A stretch of 62,966 bases of DNA from Oscillospiraceae bacterium (GTDB taxonomy: Bacteria > Bacillota > Clostridia > Oscillospirales > Ruminococcaceae): assembly GCA_017547245.1 (NCBI GenBank), contig JAFYQD010000001.1, positions 120,174 to 183,139 on the forward strand, in the 5' to 3' direction. Shown one piece after another: positions 1-8,890 of this stretch. Numbering within the stretch: the stretch's first letter is position 1; each line of letters begins with the position of its first letter. Below the pieces are notes generated by a model. It did no database searches, had not been told where the DNA came from, and saw only the letters and a program-made list of their open reading frames with translations. Position numbers and translations under genes: made by a program.

Positions 1-932
1 TCTTCTATCAGATCTTTTACCTGTTTTCGGCAATCCTGAACAAAGTTCTTTAAGCTTTGGTTCTCATAACCTTTCAATGCTTTCAGGCTGTCAAAGGAAA
101 TATTGTGCAGCAGGACATATATTTCGTCCCAATTGCCTTCGGCACAAACCTCAGACAAATATTGCATCTTTTTCAGGTCTTCCCGGAACACATCACCATA
201 AGCTTCATCCATCACGCTGTCCATCAAACTCAAAGCTTGAATCAGCTGAACAATGGCATAGTCAACACCATCCCGGGCGTAATCAATAATAACACGACCC
301 CAGTCTGAGCTTTCCACCGGAACCGAAGCATCATAGGCACTCTTTTTTTCTTCCAGCCATTCATCATAAAAAGGATGGGAACGCAAAAAGGCGTAGAGGC
401 TTTCGACAAGGTTTTCCATTTCCCGGTCGCTGCGTGAACCGGAAACCAGTTCCACCAATTCAAGAAAACCGCCTTCATTACCCTGGGCATAGCGCTTGGT
501 CAGCACACGCTGCAAAGCACCCTGCCTCAAAAGTTTCATTTCCTGATCGTCACCCAGGCGCACATCGTGGGAAAGACCCAACTGAGCAAAATTCTGACGA
601 ATCAGGTCATAGCAAAAAGAGTGAATGGTACTGATGTGTGCTGTTTCCAACAGCATTTGCTGACGAATCAGATGAGAGTTTGATGGGTCGGTTTTTAGTC
701 TTTCGCGAATGCGCATGCCTATGCGGTCACGCATTTCGGCAGCCGAAGCCTTAGAAAAAGTAACCACCAGCAAACGGTCAATGTCGGTGGGAGGGTTATC
801 ATCCAAAATTCTGCGGATGACACGTTCAACCAAAACAGCTGTTTTACCGCTTCCTGCCGCAGCAGAAACAAGCAGACTGCCGCCACGGGCTTCAATGGCA
901 TTCTGTTGGTCAATCGTCCATTTTCTGCTCAT
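1..932 (-). CDS. addA: AddA helicase-nuclease subunit, N-terminal part (cut by window edge)
   Basis: This is the first 310 or so residues of the AddA subunit of the AddAB helicase/nuclease, which processes double-strand DNA breaks for recombination in Firmicutes. The protein begins MSRKWTIDQQNAIEARGG (UvrD-type Q motif) and is followed by the Walker A loop AAAGSGKTAV near residue 30. It continues with an open superfamily I helicase frame to the window edge. The ATG at 932 follows GGAGG at normal distance and overlaps the 3' end of addB by 23 bases, so the pair is translationally coupled. The rest of the helicase and the C-terminal nuclease domain lie outside the window. Confidence 0.93.
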   Translation of the reverse strand, partial: MSRKWTIDQQNAIEARGGSLLVSAAAGSGKTAVLVERVIRRILDDNPPTDIDRLLVVTFSKASAAEMRDRIGMRIRERLKTDPSNSHLIRQQMLLETAHISTIHSFCYDLIRQNFAQLGLSHDVRLGDDQEMKLLRQGALQRVLTKRYAQGNEGGFLELVELVSGSRSDREMENLVESLYAFLRSHPFYDEWLEEKKSAYDASVPVESSDWGRVIIDYARDGVDYAIVQLIQALSLMDSVMDEAYGDVFREDLKKMQYLSEVCAEGNWDEIYVLLHNISFDSLKALKGYENQSLKNFVQDCRKQVKDLIE

Positions 933-3900
933 TCTGCTCCTCCCTCTTTTCTTCATTGTTCAGCAAATCATAGAACATCTTGCGGTCAATCTTTGGGTTT
1001 CCTTTATAGTCACCCATACGGCTGCGGTGGCAAAGGTCAGCATAATCACAATATTGACACACCGTTCCTTCCACTCCATCTGCAGGCGCAGGAGCCACCT
1101 TGCCGCTGTAAAGGTTTTCGCCCATACAGGCAATCAGGCGTCGCACATGCTTGCGGATCAGTTCAAATTCCTTAGGGTCGGCAAGCATGGATTCCCCGAC
1201 AAACTTTCCGTCCTTCTTTTTCTTTACCGGGAAATATTCCCCTGCCAAAGCAGCTTCCATGGCCTGAAGAACCTTTTGGTCATGCAACAGCAGACCATTC
1301 ATGGCCATATCGCCTTCCACCTTGGCGTTTACAATCAAGTCATCTGTCTCGCGCGAAAGATTCTGCACCGTTGTTTTGGCAGGAAAATAAAGAATGCCTG
1401 CCGGTTTGCAGTCGGCATATTTTCCCTGTCCGCCCTCGCACAGTGCAAACAGATATATCAGCATCTGCATGTTAAGACCAAAAAACACATCGGTCAGTTC
1501 AAACTTTTTACCGCCCGACTTATAGTCGATTATACGGGCATATTTGCCGGTTTCATCTTCCATAAGGTCAACACGGTCGATAGAGCCGCGCACCGAAACG
1601 CGCACGCCATCTTCCCCTTCCACATTCAGCGGAAGTACAGGTCCATCCGGATTCACCGCTACTTCCACACCTGCAGGCTGAAATACGCTTTGGGCAAACT
1701 CTCCGCCCAGACGCTGCAAAACACGAACCAACACGCTTATCATGCGGTGGAAAAGATAAAGCTTTCGGTCGCCCAACACACTTTGGTCGGTAATGATGCC
1801 GTCAAGATATTGGTCAAGCAGTTCCACCACTTGGTCATGCAGCTGTTGGCTGCCAATGTCCGCAAGCGGTTTTCCGCCATACCGCTCCACCATCTTTTCC
1901 AGCACATAATGGATGGCAGAACCCGATTCCAAAGGCGAAAACTCGGCCTTGCGAAGCGGTTCAATTCTCAAACCATGCCGACAGAAATAGTGGAACGCAC
2001 AGCGATAATAGGCCTCTATGCGGGAGGCCGAAAGATTCATTTCCTTATGGAACAGTCCTGCGGCGCTTTCGGCTGAAATATCACCCGAAGGGCTGGGTTT
2101 TTGTGCTCCATGCAGACGGTCCAGCATTGCGGCATCGCCGTTTTTCTGCAAAAACAATGCAAGACTGCCGGCATAGGGATCACCATGAACAAAATGACGG
2201 GCCAGTTCCTCTTCGGCCGTGGCACGGTTGATTACCTTTCGTTCAACATTGTTTTTCCCCACAATCAGCTGCTGTGGAAAAGCCTCTGTCAACTGCTGAA
2301 CAGGCACCGAAGGAAGCAGCTGTTGTCCTGCCATTTCGTTGTGGGCAAAAAGAATCCAAAGCCAATGGGAAGCACAGCAGGCAGCACGATAAAAGAAAAG
2401 ACGTTCCTCCTGTGCTTTCTGGTAAACAGGCGGCTCCAGTTCAATGCCGTTTCCGGCCAGAACAGCATATTCTTTTTCAGAAAAAATACCACCCTTGCTG
2501 ACAGCCGCCGGGAAAATGCCATCATTTGCGCCCAGCAAAAAGACCGCTTTAGTACCCTGGGGACGCACACGGTCTGCGGCACCAAAACTGACCTGATCAA
2601 GTGTGGTAGGTATTTGGCCCACATCGACCATAGAAACGGCTATCTGCAGCAATTCAGAAAAACGTCCTAAGGGGTATACCGTCTGGCCAAGCGCACCGGC
2701 AAACACATCCAGAAGAGACATCGTTTTTTCCCAAACCAACTGACAAAGTTCCCTTGCCGGTTTGCGTTCTTCTTCGGGCAATCCGTCGCAAAAAGCCTTC
2801 ATATGCTGTGCACAATCCGCCTTCTGCAAAAAGGCAAAACAACCCTTTGCAAAATCAAGACCTGTGCACCCACGGTTCAGCTCACGCAACGAGTACAAAG
2901 GCTCCATGATCCGTCTGCGAATCGCATTCAACTCGGCCAGTTCTTCTTTGTCTTTCTGCTCGTCCCCATCCTGCAGGCCGCTGGGGCTGACCTTAAAGTC
3001 TTCTTCCCACATTTTGCCTTCAATCGACCAGATAAAGCAGTAGTTTTCAAGCTTGGATGCCTCTTCTACCGTTAAACCAAAGGCAGGTGTTTTGGCCAGA
3101 CTGAGCAGCTGAGCGGTATCCCAGTTTCCTCGTACAGCTTCCAAAGCGGAAAGCAGGACCACAATCAAGGGATGCGAGCGCAAATTGGTCACGCAATCCA
3201 TAAATACGGGAATATCATATCGGGCAAAAACATTCTCTACCGATGAACGATAGCGATCCATATTGCGGCAGATAACCGCAATATCACGATAGCGCAAGCC
3301 ATGTTCGCGAACAAGTGCGCTGATTTCGGCGGCGGTGTATTCTACCTCGTCATAAGGCTGGCGGCAATGAACCAACCGAAGTCCCTCAGCATTGGACGAT
3401 TTTGGTCCGGCGCCGCTTAAAAATGCCTCAACCTCAGAAAGGCCCTGCTGAAATCTATGGGGAGTTTTCAGCACAACAGGTTCACAAAAATCTACAAATG
3501 CATCTTCTGCTGCCTGTTCCAATTGTTTGGCGGCCTTCAGGCTGGTATAGAAAATATGGTTGGAGTTCCCCACATGCTCCGGTAAGCCGCAAAAAGCCGC
3601 CGTCATGCTTTCGCATTCTTCCAACGCAACCTTAAGCAGGTTCATCTGCACCCCGGAAAAGAAGGTAAATCCATCCACATAGATATGCCAGCCGTCAAAA
3701 AAATTGTGTTCGGCAGCAGCATGGGCCGCCAGCGTAATATCATCCAGCGGATCGGCATAACGACGGCTCAGCATCGCCTGAAAAGCACCATAAATCAAAG
3801 AAAGCTCTCTCAATTTTTTGCCAAGCTGTGCCGATTCTTCCTGCGGAATCTTTGCGACAATTTCATCAAGCGCTTCCGGGGTAACACCGGCATACTTAAA

Positions 3901-4275
3901 CAGCGAAACCGCCTGTATCAGCATCTCAAGGAATGTGGTATCCCGTGCCGATTTTCCATACAAATCAAGCTCCGATGATACTTCATCAACGGCTGTGCTC
4001 ATCAGCATCAAACGGGTAGGATCGTCCAGTCTTTGGCCTTCCAATCCGCCGCAGGTACGCAAAATCAGCTCTGTCAGGGTTGTAAAGCTCAAAACCTCTA
4101 CACCCATCATGCCGGAAGGCCCCACACGGCGAAAAACCGCCTTTTCGGTCTCAAAGGAGGCCTGTTCCGGCACCAAAAGCATGACTTTATGCCCCTGTTG
4201 TGCTTTTTCGCAGAGGCTTTGCATCAAATATTCGGTTTTGCCGGTTCCTGCACGGCCATATACGAACTGAAGCAT
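910..4275 (-). CDS. addB: AddB helicase-nuclease subunit
   Basis: AddB is the partner of AddA in the AddAB break-processing complex. The 1121-residue protein has the normal family length. An N-terminal Walker A motif, GRAGTGKTEY, has its lysine at residue 13, a position typical of AddB. The C-terminal RecB-like nuclease domain carries RIIDYKSGG (the D and K of the active site). Cysteines in YYRCAFHYFC and in CQYCDYADLC about 40 residues from the end are those expected to hold the AddB iron-sulfur cluster. The ATG at 4275 follows an AGGGGAG ribosome binding site. It is first in the addB-addA operon, with a promoter just upstream. Confidence 0.95.
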   Translation of the reverse strand: MLQFVYGRAGTGKTEYLMQSLCEKAQQGHKVMLLVPEQASFETEKAVFRRVGPSGMMGVEVLSFTTLTELILRTCGGLEGQRLDDPTRLMLMSTAVDEVSSELDLYGKSARDTTFLEMLIQAVSLFKYAGVTPEALDEIVAKIPQEESAQLGKKLRELSLIYGAFQAMLSRRYADPLDDITLAAHAAAEHNFFDGWHIYVDGFTFFSGVQMNLLKVALEECESMTAAFCGLPEHVGNSNHIFYTSLKAAKQLEQAAEDAFVDFCEPVVLKTPHRFQQGLSEVEAFLSGAGPKSSNAEGLRLVHCRQPYDEVEYTAAEISALVREHGLRYRDIAVICRNMDRYRSSVENVFARYDIPVFMDCVTNLRSHPLIVVLLSALEAVRGNWDTAQLLSLAKTPAFGLTVEEASKLENYCFIWSIEGKMWEEDFKVSPSGLQDGDEQKDKEELAELNAIRRRIMEPLYSLRELNRGCTGLDFAKGCFAFLQKADCAQHMKAFCDGLPEEERKPARELCQLVWEKTMSLLDVFAGALGQTVYPLGRFSELLQIAVSMVDVGQIPTTLDQVSFGAADRVRPQGTKAVFLLGANDGIFPAAVSKGGIFSEKEYAVLAGNGIELEPPVYQKAQEERLFFYRAACCASHWLWILFAHNEMAGQQLLPSVPVQQLTEAFPQQLIVGKNNVERKVINRATAEEELARHFVHGDPYAGSLALFLQKNGDAAMLDRLHGAQKPSPSGDISAESAAGLFHKEMNLSASRIEAYYRCAFHYFCRHGLRIEPLRKAEFSPLESGSAIHYVLEKMVERYGGKPLADIGSQQLHDQVVELLDQYLDGIITDQSVLGDRKLYLFHRMISVLVRVLQRLGGEFAQSVFQPAGVEVAVNPDGPVLPLNVEGEDGVRVSVRGSIDRVDLMEDETGKYARIIDYKSGGKKFELTDVFFGLNMQMLIYLFALCEGGQGKYADCKPAGILYFPAKTTVQNLSRETDDLIVNAKVEGDMAMNGLLLHDQKVLQAMEAALAGEYFPVKKKKDGKFVGESMLADPKEFELIRKHVRRLIACMGENLYSGKVAPAPADGVEGTVCQYCDYADLCHRSRMGDYKGNPKIDRKMFYDLLNNEEKREEQNEQKMDD

Positions 4276-4299
4276 AACGGTCTCCCCTTTCTGTCAATT

Positions 4300-4328
4300 A
4301 TTATACCGTCTGCGCAGGTAAAATCCAA
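4300..4328 (-). promoter_or_regulatory. Probable promoter of addB-addA
   Basis: On the minus strand a perfect TATAAT (4305-4300) lies 17 bases from a weak -35 TTGGAT (4328-4323), 25 bases before the addB ATG. The -35 matches the consensus only in its first three bases. Confidence 0.5.
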
Positions 4329-4414
4329 TACCGTTTATGGTACAGTAATTGGTCATCACCCGGCCTGTCGGAAATATTTTGACATTGGTTTTGCGGAAAG
4401 CAAAAAAGCAAAAA

Positions 4415-4438
4415 GGATCGGACAATTTTATCCGACCC
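4415..4438 (-). terminator. Intrinsic terminator of purB
   Basis: Eight-base arms GGGTCGGA / TCCGATCC around an eight-base loop are followed by CTTTTTGC on the minus strand. The G-U pair forms only in the minus-strand RNA (A-C mismatch on the plus strand), so it serves purB. Confidence 0.75.
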
Positions 4439-4456
4439 TTTTTCTTATGCAGTAAA

Positions 4457-5887
4457 TTAAACCGAAAGCTGTGCACGCTCGCCCAACAGCTGGGCATTTG
4501 CCTCAAGAATAGGCTTGATAAGAGTTTCGTTAAACTCCACGGTCTGCTGCGGAGCACGGCCGGTAAACTTGGCAGGATCCAGCAGTGCGTCAACTTCCTC
4601 TCGACTGAGACCAAAGGCAGGGTCGGCACAAATGCGATCGATCAGATCGTTTTCGCCGCCTTCTTCCTTGACAACACGGGCTGCCGCCAAAGAATGGGTA
4701 CGCAGGCTTTCGTGCAGCTGCTGACGGTCGCCGCCCTTCTTTACAGCCTTCATCATAATGTTTTCGGTAGCCATAAAAGGCAATTCCTTCATCAAACGCT
4801 GACGAACAACCTTAGGATATACCACAAGCCCGTCGCACACATTAAGCATGATGTTAAGAATAGAGTCAATGGCAAGAAATGCTTCTGCCACGGCAATGCG
4901 ACGGTTGGCCGAGTCGTCCAGGGTGCGTTCAAACCACTGGGTGGCTGCGGTAAAGGCAGGATTAAGCGAATCGGTCATAACAAAACGTGCCAGAGCGGTG
5001 ATACGCTCGCTGCGCATGGGGTTGCGTTTATAGGGCATGGCCGAAGAACCGATCTGATTCTTTTCAAAGGGCTCTTCCATTTCCTTAAAATTCTGCAGAA
5101 TACGCAGGTCGTTGGCAAATTTTGAGCAGCTCATGGCAATGCCAGAAAGAGCATCCAGAACCTGTGCATCAACCTTGCGCGAATAGGTCTGACCGGAAAC
5201 GGGAACAACGCTGTCAAAGCCCATTTCGGCACAAATCTGGCGGTCCAGTTCACGGATTTTGTCTTCATCGCCCTCAAACAGCTCCACAAAGCTGGCCTGA
5301 GTACCGGTAGTACCCTTGCTGCCCAGCAACTGAAGGTTTGCGATGCGGTATTCCACTTCCTTCAGGTCCATCAGCAGTTCGTTCATCCAAAGGGTGGCAC
5401 GTTTGCCCACGGTGGTAAGCTGTGCAGGCTGCAGATGGGTGTATGCCAAAGCAGGCATATCCTTATATTTCATAGAAAAATCGAAGAGCAGAGAAAGCAC
5501 ATTGATCAGCTTGCGGCGAATCAGCACCAAACCTTCACGCATAATGACAACATCGGTGTTGTCGCAAACATAACAGCTTGTTGCTCCCAGATGGATAATC
5601 CCCTTTGCGTTGGGGCACTGCAAGCCATAGGCATATACATGACTCATTACATCATGTCGGCATTCTTTTTCACGGACAATGGCAGCCTCGTAGTTTATTT
5701 CTTCAGAATTGGCTTCCAGTTCTGCAATCTGCTGTTCGGTAATGGGCAGGCCAAGGTTTTTTTCGGCACGGGCAAGAGCAATCCAAAGCTTGCGCCAGGT
5801 ACGGAATTTTTTGTCGTTGGAAAAGATGTACTGCATCTCTTTGGATGCATAACGGGAAGAAAACGGGCTTTCGTAATTGCTGCTCAT
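4457..5887 (-). CDS. purB: Adenylosuccinate lyase
   Basis: This enzyme cleaves adenylosuccinate to AMP and fumarate, and SAICAR to AICAR, in purine synthesis. The 476-residue protein carries the superfamily signature SSAMPYKRNPMRSE, with the catalytic serine in a flexible loop, and HLGATSCYVCDNTD near residue 100. It opens with NYESPFSSRYAS, typical of the clostridial/eukaryote-like PurB class. It stands alone with its own promoter and terminator; no other pur gene is in the window. Confidence 0.96.
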   Translation of the reverse strand: MSSNYESPFSSRYASKEMQYIFSNDKKFRTWRKLWIALARAEKNLGLPITEQQIAELEANSEEINYEAAIVREKECRHDVMSHVYAYGLQCPNAKGIIHLGATSCYVCDNTDVVIMREGLVLIRRKLINVLSLLFDFSMKYKDMPALAYTHLQPAQLTTVGKRATLWMNELLMDLKEVEYRIANLQLLGSKGTTGTQASFVELFEGDEDKIRELDRQICAEMGFDSVVPVSGQTYSRKVDAQVLDALSGIAMSCSKFANDLRILQNFKEMEEPFEKNQIGSSAMPYKRNPMRSERITALARFVMTDSLNPAFTAATQWFERTLDDSANRRIAVAEAFLAIDSILNIMLNVCDGLVVYPKVVRQRLMKELPFMATENIMMKAVKKGGDRQQLHESLRTHSLAAARVVKEEGGENDLIDRICADPAFGLSREEVDALLDPAKFTGRAPQQTVEFNETLIKPILEANAQLLGERAQLSV

Positions 5888-5931
5888 TGTAATCTCTCCT
5901 GTTAAAATGTTTTAATACAACATACATTTAT

Positions 5932-5960
5932 ATAGTACAGGCTGTCCCCCAAAAATGCAA
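5932..5960 (-). promoter_or_regulatory. Probable promoter of purB
   Basis: On the minus strand TTGCAT (5960-5955) and TACTAT (5937-5932) are separated by 17 bases, about 45 bases before the purB start. No purine riboswitch aptamer is evident in the short leader. Confidence 0.5.
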
Positions 5961-5988
5961 GTCTGCACATACTTTGCAGGCAACAAAA

Positions 5989-6014
5989 ATTGCCCGACAT
6001 TGCTGTCGGGCAAT
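5989..6014 (-). terminator. Terminator of the aminotransferase gene
   Basis: Perfect 11-base arms ATTGCCCGACA / TGTCGGGCAAT with a 4-base loop are followed on the minus strand by TTTTTG. It begins just past the aminotransferase stop codon. Confidence 0.88.
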
Positions 6015-6019
6015 TAGTT

Positions 6020-7309
6020 TTATTGACGGGCCATCAGTCTTTCCAATGCGGCCATGCGCACGCACAGACAAAGAAGCTTGGTAGCCTGCTCCAGTTCTTC
6101 TTCGGGAGGGAAAGAGGGTGCAATGCGGATATTGCTGTCGGAGGGATCGATGCCATAGGGATAGGTTGCGCCTGCAGGGGTCAGCTTTACACCGGCATTG
6201 GCGCAAAGCTCTACGGTACGGCGTGCACAGCCCTTCATTACATTCAACGAAATGAAGTAACCGCCGTTGGGTTTTTTCCAGGTAGCAATGTCCAGATCCT
6301 TCAGCTCATTGTCAAGAATGCTCAGCACCATTTCAAACTTAGGACGAAGAATGTTTGCATGCTTCTTCATAAATTCTTTCATGTTGGCAAAGTTTCCGTA
6401 GAAACGCACATGGGCCAGCTGAGTAAGCTTATTATGACCGATTGTCTGAACAGACATGGACTTGCAAATGTGCTCGATGTTGCGCTTGCTTGCGCCGATG
6501 GCTGCCAGACCTGCGCCGGGGAAAGAAATCTTGGAAGTGGAACCGAAAATATATACCATATCTTCTTTTCCGTACTTTTTGCAAACATCCATGATGTTTT
6601 CCAGATGATCCTGACGGTCTTCGTACAGGTCATGGATGCTGTAGGCATTATCCCAGAAGATGCGGAAATCGGGGGCAGCGGGAGTCAGTCTTGCAAGACG
6701 TCTTACGGTTTCGTCAGAATAGGTAACACCGCCGGGATTGGAGTACTTGGGTACACACCAAATGCCCTTGATGGTGGGGTCGTTGTTAACAAGAGCCTCA
6801 ACCTTGTTCATATTGGGGCCATTGTCGTCCATTTCAATGGGAATCATTTTAATGCCAAAGTGCTGGGTAATTGCAAAATGACGGTCATAGCCGGGAACGG
6901 GGCACAAAAACTTGATGTCCTCGCAAAAACTCCAGGGCTTATCCGATTCGGGCAGGCCATGGGTCATAGCTCTGGATACCGCATCAAACATCAGGTTCAG
7001 GCTGGAGGTACCGCCAACAACAACTTCATCGTTCTGTACACCCAGCAAAGCTGCCATAAGCTCGCGAGCTTCGGGAATGCCGTCCAGAACGCCATAGTTT
7101 CTGCAGTCCAGACCATTGCTGGAAATGGCGCTTGCCGCATCGGTAATGGCGGTAAGAACACCGGTGCTGAGGTCCAGCTGTTTGCTGCTGGGTTTGCCGC
7201 GGGACATATCCAGCGAAAGGTTCATTTCCAGAATCTTTTCATATTCTTCTTTAAGAAGGCTGAACTCGGTGCGAAGTTCTTTTTCAGTCATTTTGCTGTA
7301 AGCAGGCAT
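6020..7309 (-). CDS. PLP-dependent aminotransferase, class I fold
   Basis: A 429-residue fold-type I aminotransferase. The PLP-binding lysine is in GSTSKISFPGAG, about two thirds along. The N-terminal DMSRGKPSSKQLDLS and DCRNYGVLDG segments resemble the family of uncharacterised clostridial aspartate-aminotransferase-like enzymes (Aminotran_MocR/Asp type) rather than classical AspC. The amino donor cannot be read from the sequence. The ATG at 7309 follows AGGGGG at 7 bases. It is a single gene with its own promoter and terminator. Confidence 0.88.
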   Translation of the reverse strand: MPAYSKMTEKELRTEFSLLKEEYEKILEMNLSLDMSRGKPSSKQLDLSTGVLTAITDAASAISSNGLDCRNYGVLDGIPEARELMAALLGVQNDEVVVGGTSSLNLMFDAVSRAMTHGLPESDKPWSFCEDIKFLCPVPGYDRHFAITQHFGIKMIPIEMDDNGPNMNKVEALVNNDPTIKGIWCVPKYSNPGGVTYSDETVRRLARLTPAAPDFRIFWDNAYSIHDLYEDRQDHLENIMDVCKKYGKEDMVYIFGSTSKISFPGAGLAAIGASKRNIEHICKSMSVQTIGHNKLTQLAHVRFYGNFANMKEFMKKHANILRPKFEMVLSILDNELKDLDIATWKKPNGGYFISLNVMKGCARRTVELCANAGVKLTPAGATYPYGIDPSDSNIRIAPSFPPEEELEQATKLLCLCVRMAALERLMARQ

Positions 7310-7340
7310 CTATATTACCCCCTGAGAATTATCTTCCAGT

Positions 7341-7369
7341 ATTTTAATATGTTTTTGCGATTTTTGCAA
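7341..7369 (-). promoter_or_regulatory. Promoter of the aminotransferase gene
   Basis: On the minus strand TTGCAA (7369-7364), a 17-base spacer and TAAAAT (7346-7341) lie 31 bases before the ATG. The upstream DNA (7370-7500) is A/T-rich and shows no gene. Confidence 0.65.
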
Positions 7370-7525
7370 GTTTATTTTTGCCAAATTGCAAAAAACGGGG
7401 ATTTGTGCAGATTAGATTGCTCTATTTGGTTTCTGTTTATATATTTCGTTGCAAAAATTGATGCTTTTCCTGCCTGTCATTCGGCAAATTGAAAGTTTTG
7501 TTTCATATTATGCGGCAGCATAAAA

Positions 7526-7550
7526 AAAGCACACCATTAAGGTGTGCTTT
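7526..7550 (-). terminator. Terminator of prfB
   Basis: Ten-base arms AAAGCACACC / GGTGTGCTTT with a 5-base loop; the minus-strand transcript continues with a T-run. It starts 11 bases past the prfB stop. Confidence 0.87.
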
Positions 7551-7560
7551 TCAGGTCATT

Positions 7561-8679
7561 TTAGTCGTTCAGTTCGCCCAAACTTTTGGCCTTAAGATAT
7601 GCGTTGATGAAACCGTCAATGTCACCGTCCATTACAGCGTTGATGTTGCCGTTTTCAAAACCGGTGCGGTGGTCTTTGGCCAAAGTGTAGGGCATAAATA
7701 CATAAGAGCGGATCTGGCTGCCCCAGCCAATTTCCTTCTGAACGCCCTTGATGTCTTCAATCTTATCCAGATGTTCCTGTTCCTTGATCTTGATAAGCTT
7801 GGCCTTCAGCATCTTCATACAGTTGGCCTTGTTCTGCAGCTGGCTGCGTTCCTGCTGGCTGGATACAACAATGCCGGTGGGCAGATGAACAATACGCACA
7901 GCCGAAGAAACCTTGTTTACGTTCTGGCCGCCTGCGCCGCCCGAACGGAAGGTGGAAACTTCAAGGTCTTCGGGACGGATGTCGATTTCAATGCTGTCGT
8001 CGATTTCGGGCATTACTTCCAAAGAAGCAAAGGAAGTCTGGCGACGGCCGGAAGCATCAAAGGGAGATACACGGACCAAGCGGTGTACGCCGCCTTCCGA
8101 CTGCAGATAGCCGTATGCGTTTTCGCCTTCTACCAGAATGCTTGCACTCTTCATGCCGGCTTCGTCACCGTCCAGATAGTTGAGGATCTTGTACTTGAAG
8201 CCGCGGCGTTCGGTCCAGCGGGTGTACATACGGTAAAGCATTTCGGACCAGTCCTGTGCTTCGGTACCGCCGGCACCTGCATGGAAGGTAAGAATGGCGT
8301 TGTGGCTGTCGTATTCGCCGGTAAGCAGAGTGGAAAGCTTCATTTCTTCCAGCACTACCTTCAGGGCATCGGCTTCGCCCTTGGCTTCTTCAGCCAGCTC
8401 TTCACTTCCGTCTTCCTGAGCCATTTCAATCAAAACCAGAGCATCTTCCTGACGGGAAACCAACTTCTGGTACTTTGCAATTTTATCCTTGATCTGCTTG
8501 GTGCGCTGCAAAACCTTCTGGGAATTGGCCATATCATTCCAGAATCCTTCCTGGGCGGCCTGTTCTTCCAGTTCGTCTCTTTCCTTTTCAAGGTTAGCGA
8601 TACCCATTGCCTGAGAAAGTTCATCAATATCTTTGGTAAGACCTTCTACTTCAATGCGCAGTTCGTCAAGCTGAATCAT
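7561..8679 (-). CDS. prfB: Peptide chain release factor 2
   Basis: RF2 ends translation at UGA and UAA codons. The 372-residue protein has the RF2 recognition tripeptide in SPFDASGRR (about residue 206) and the peptidyl-hydrolysis GGQ in SGGAGGQNVN (about residue 250). Most bacterial prfB genes carry an in-frame UGA near codon 25 that needs a +1 frameshift. Here the frame reads straight through this region (AMGIANLEKERDE), so the autoregulatory frameshift is absent. Confidence 0.97.
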   Translation of the reverse strand: MIQLDELRIEVEGLTKDIDELSQAMGIANLEKERDELEEQAAQEGFWNDMANSQKVLQRTKQIKDKIAKYQKLVSRQEDALVLIEMAQEDGSEELAEEAKGEADALKVVLEEMKLSTLLTGEYDSHNAILTFHAGAGGTEAQDWSEMLYRMYTRWTERRGFKYKILNYLDGDEAGMKSASILVEGENAYGYLQSEGGVHRLVRVSPFDASGRRQTSFASLEVMPEIDDSIEIDIRPEDLEVSTFRSGGAGGQNVNKVSSAVRIVHLPTGIVVSSQQERSQLQNKANCMKMLKAKLIKIKEQEHLDKIEDIKGVQKEIGWGSQIRSYVFMPYTLAKDHRTGFENGNINAVMDGDIDGFINAYLKAKSLGELND

Positions 8680-8716
8680 ATACGATCATTCTCCTTTTTA
8701 TCGCCTTATCCTTGAT

Positions 8717-8745
8717 ATTATACCGAAACCAGCCAACCTTGTAAA
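8717..8745 (-). promoter_or_regulatory. Promoter of prfB
   Basis: On the minus strand TTTACA (8745-8740), a 17-base spacer and a perfect TATAAT (8722-8717) lie 38 bases before the prfB ATG. Confidence 0.75.
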
Positions 8746-8830
8746 GGGGCAATGCCACGAACTTTTTTAAGCTTTACCCCCTTTTCGGTTCATCTTTACA
8801 GCTTGTTCATTTTTGCGACATGATTCTTAT

Positions 8831-8859
8831 TTGAATTAAGCCTTTGTTTCGTATATAAT
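8831..8859 (+). promoter_or_regulatory. Promoter of the zinc-finger membrane protein gene
   Basis: TTGAAT (8831-8836), a 17-base spacer and a perfect TATAAT (8854-8859). The start codon is 31 bases further on. Confidence 0.78.
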
Positions 8860-8890
8860 ATGTGAGAATAATCTGTTCGGAGATGATTTT

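Noticed and set aside
4276-4456. Extra short genes between addB and purB
   Set aside because: Frames here lack ribosome binding sites and run across the promoter and terminator already assigned.
5888-5990. Purine riboswitch or PurR box before purB
   Set aside because: The leader is too short and lacks the aptamer core; only a sigma-A-like promoter is visible.
7370-7525. Small gene or RNA between the aminotransferase and prfB genes
   Set aside because: The A/T-rich stretch has no start with a binding site and no clear hairpin apart from the prfB terminator.
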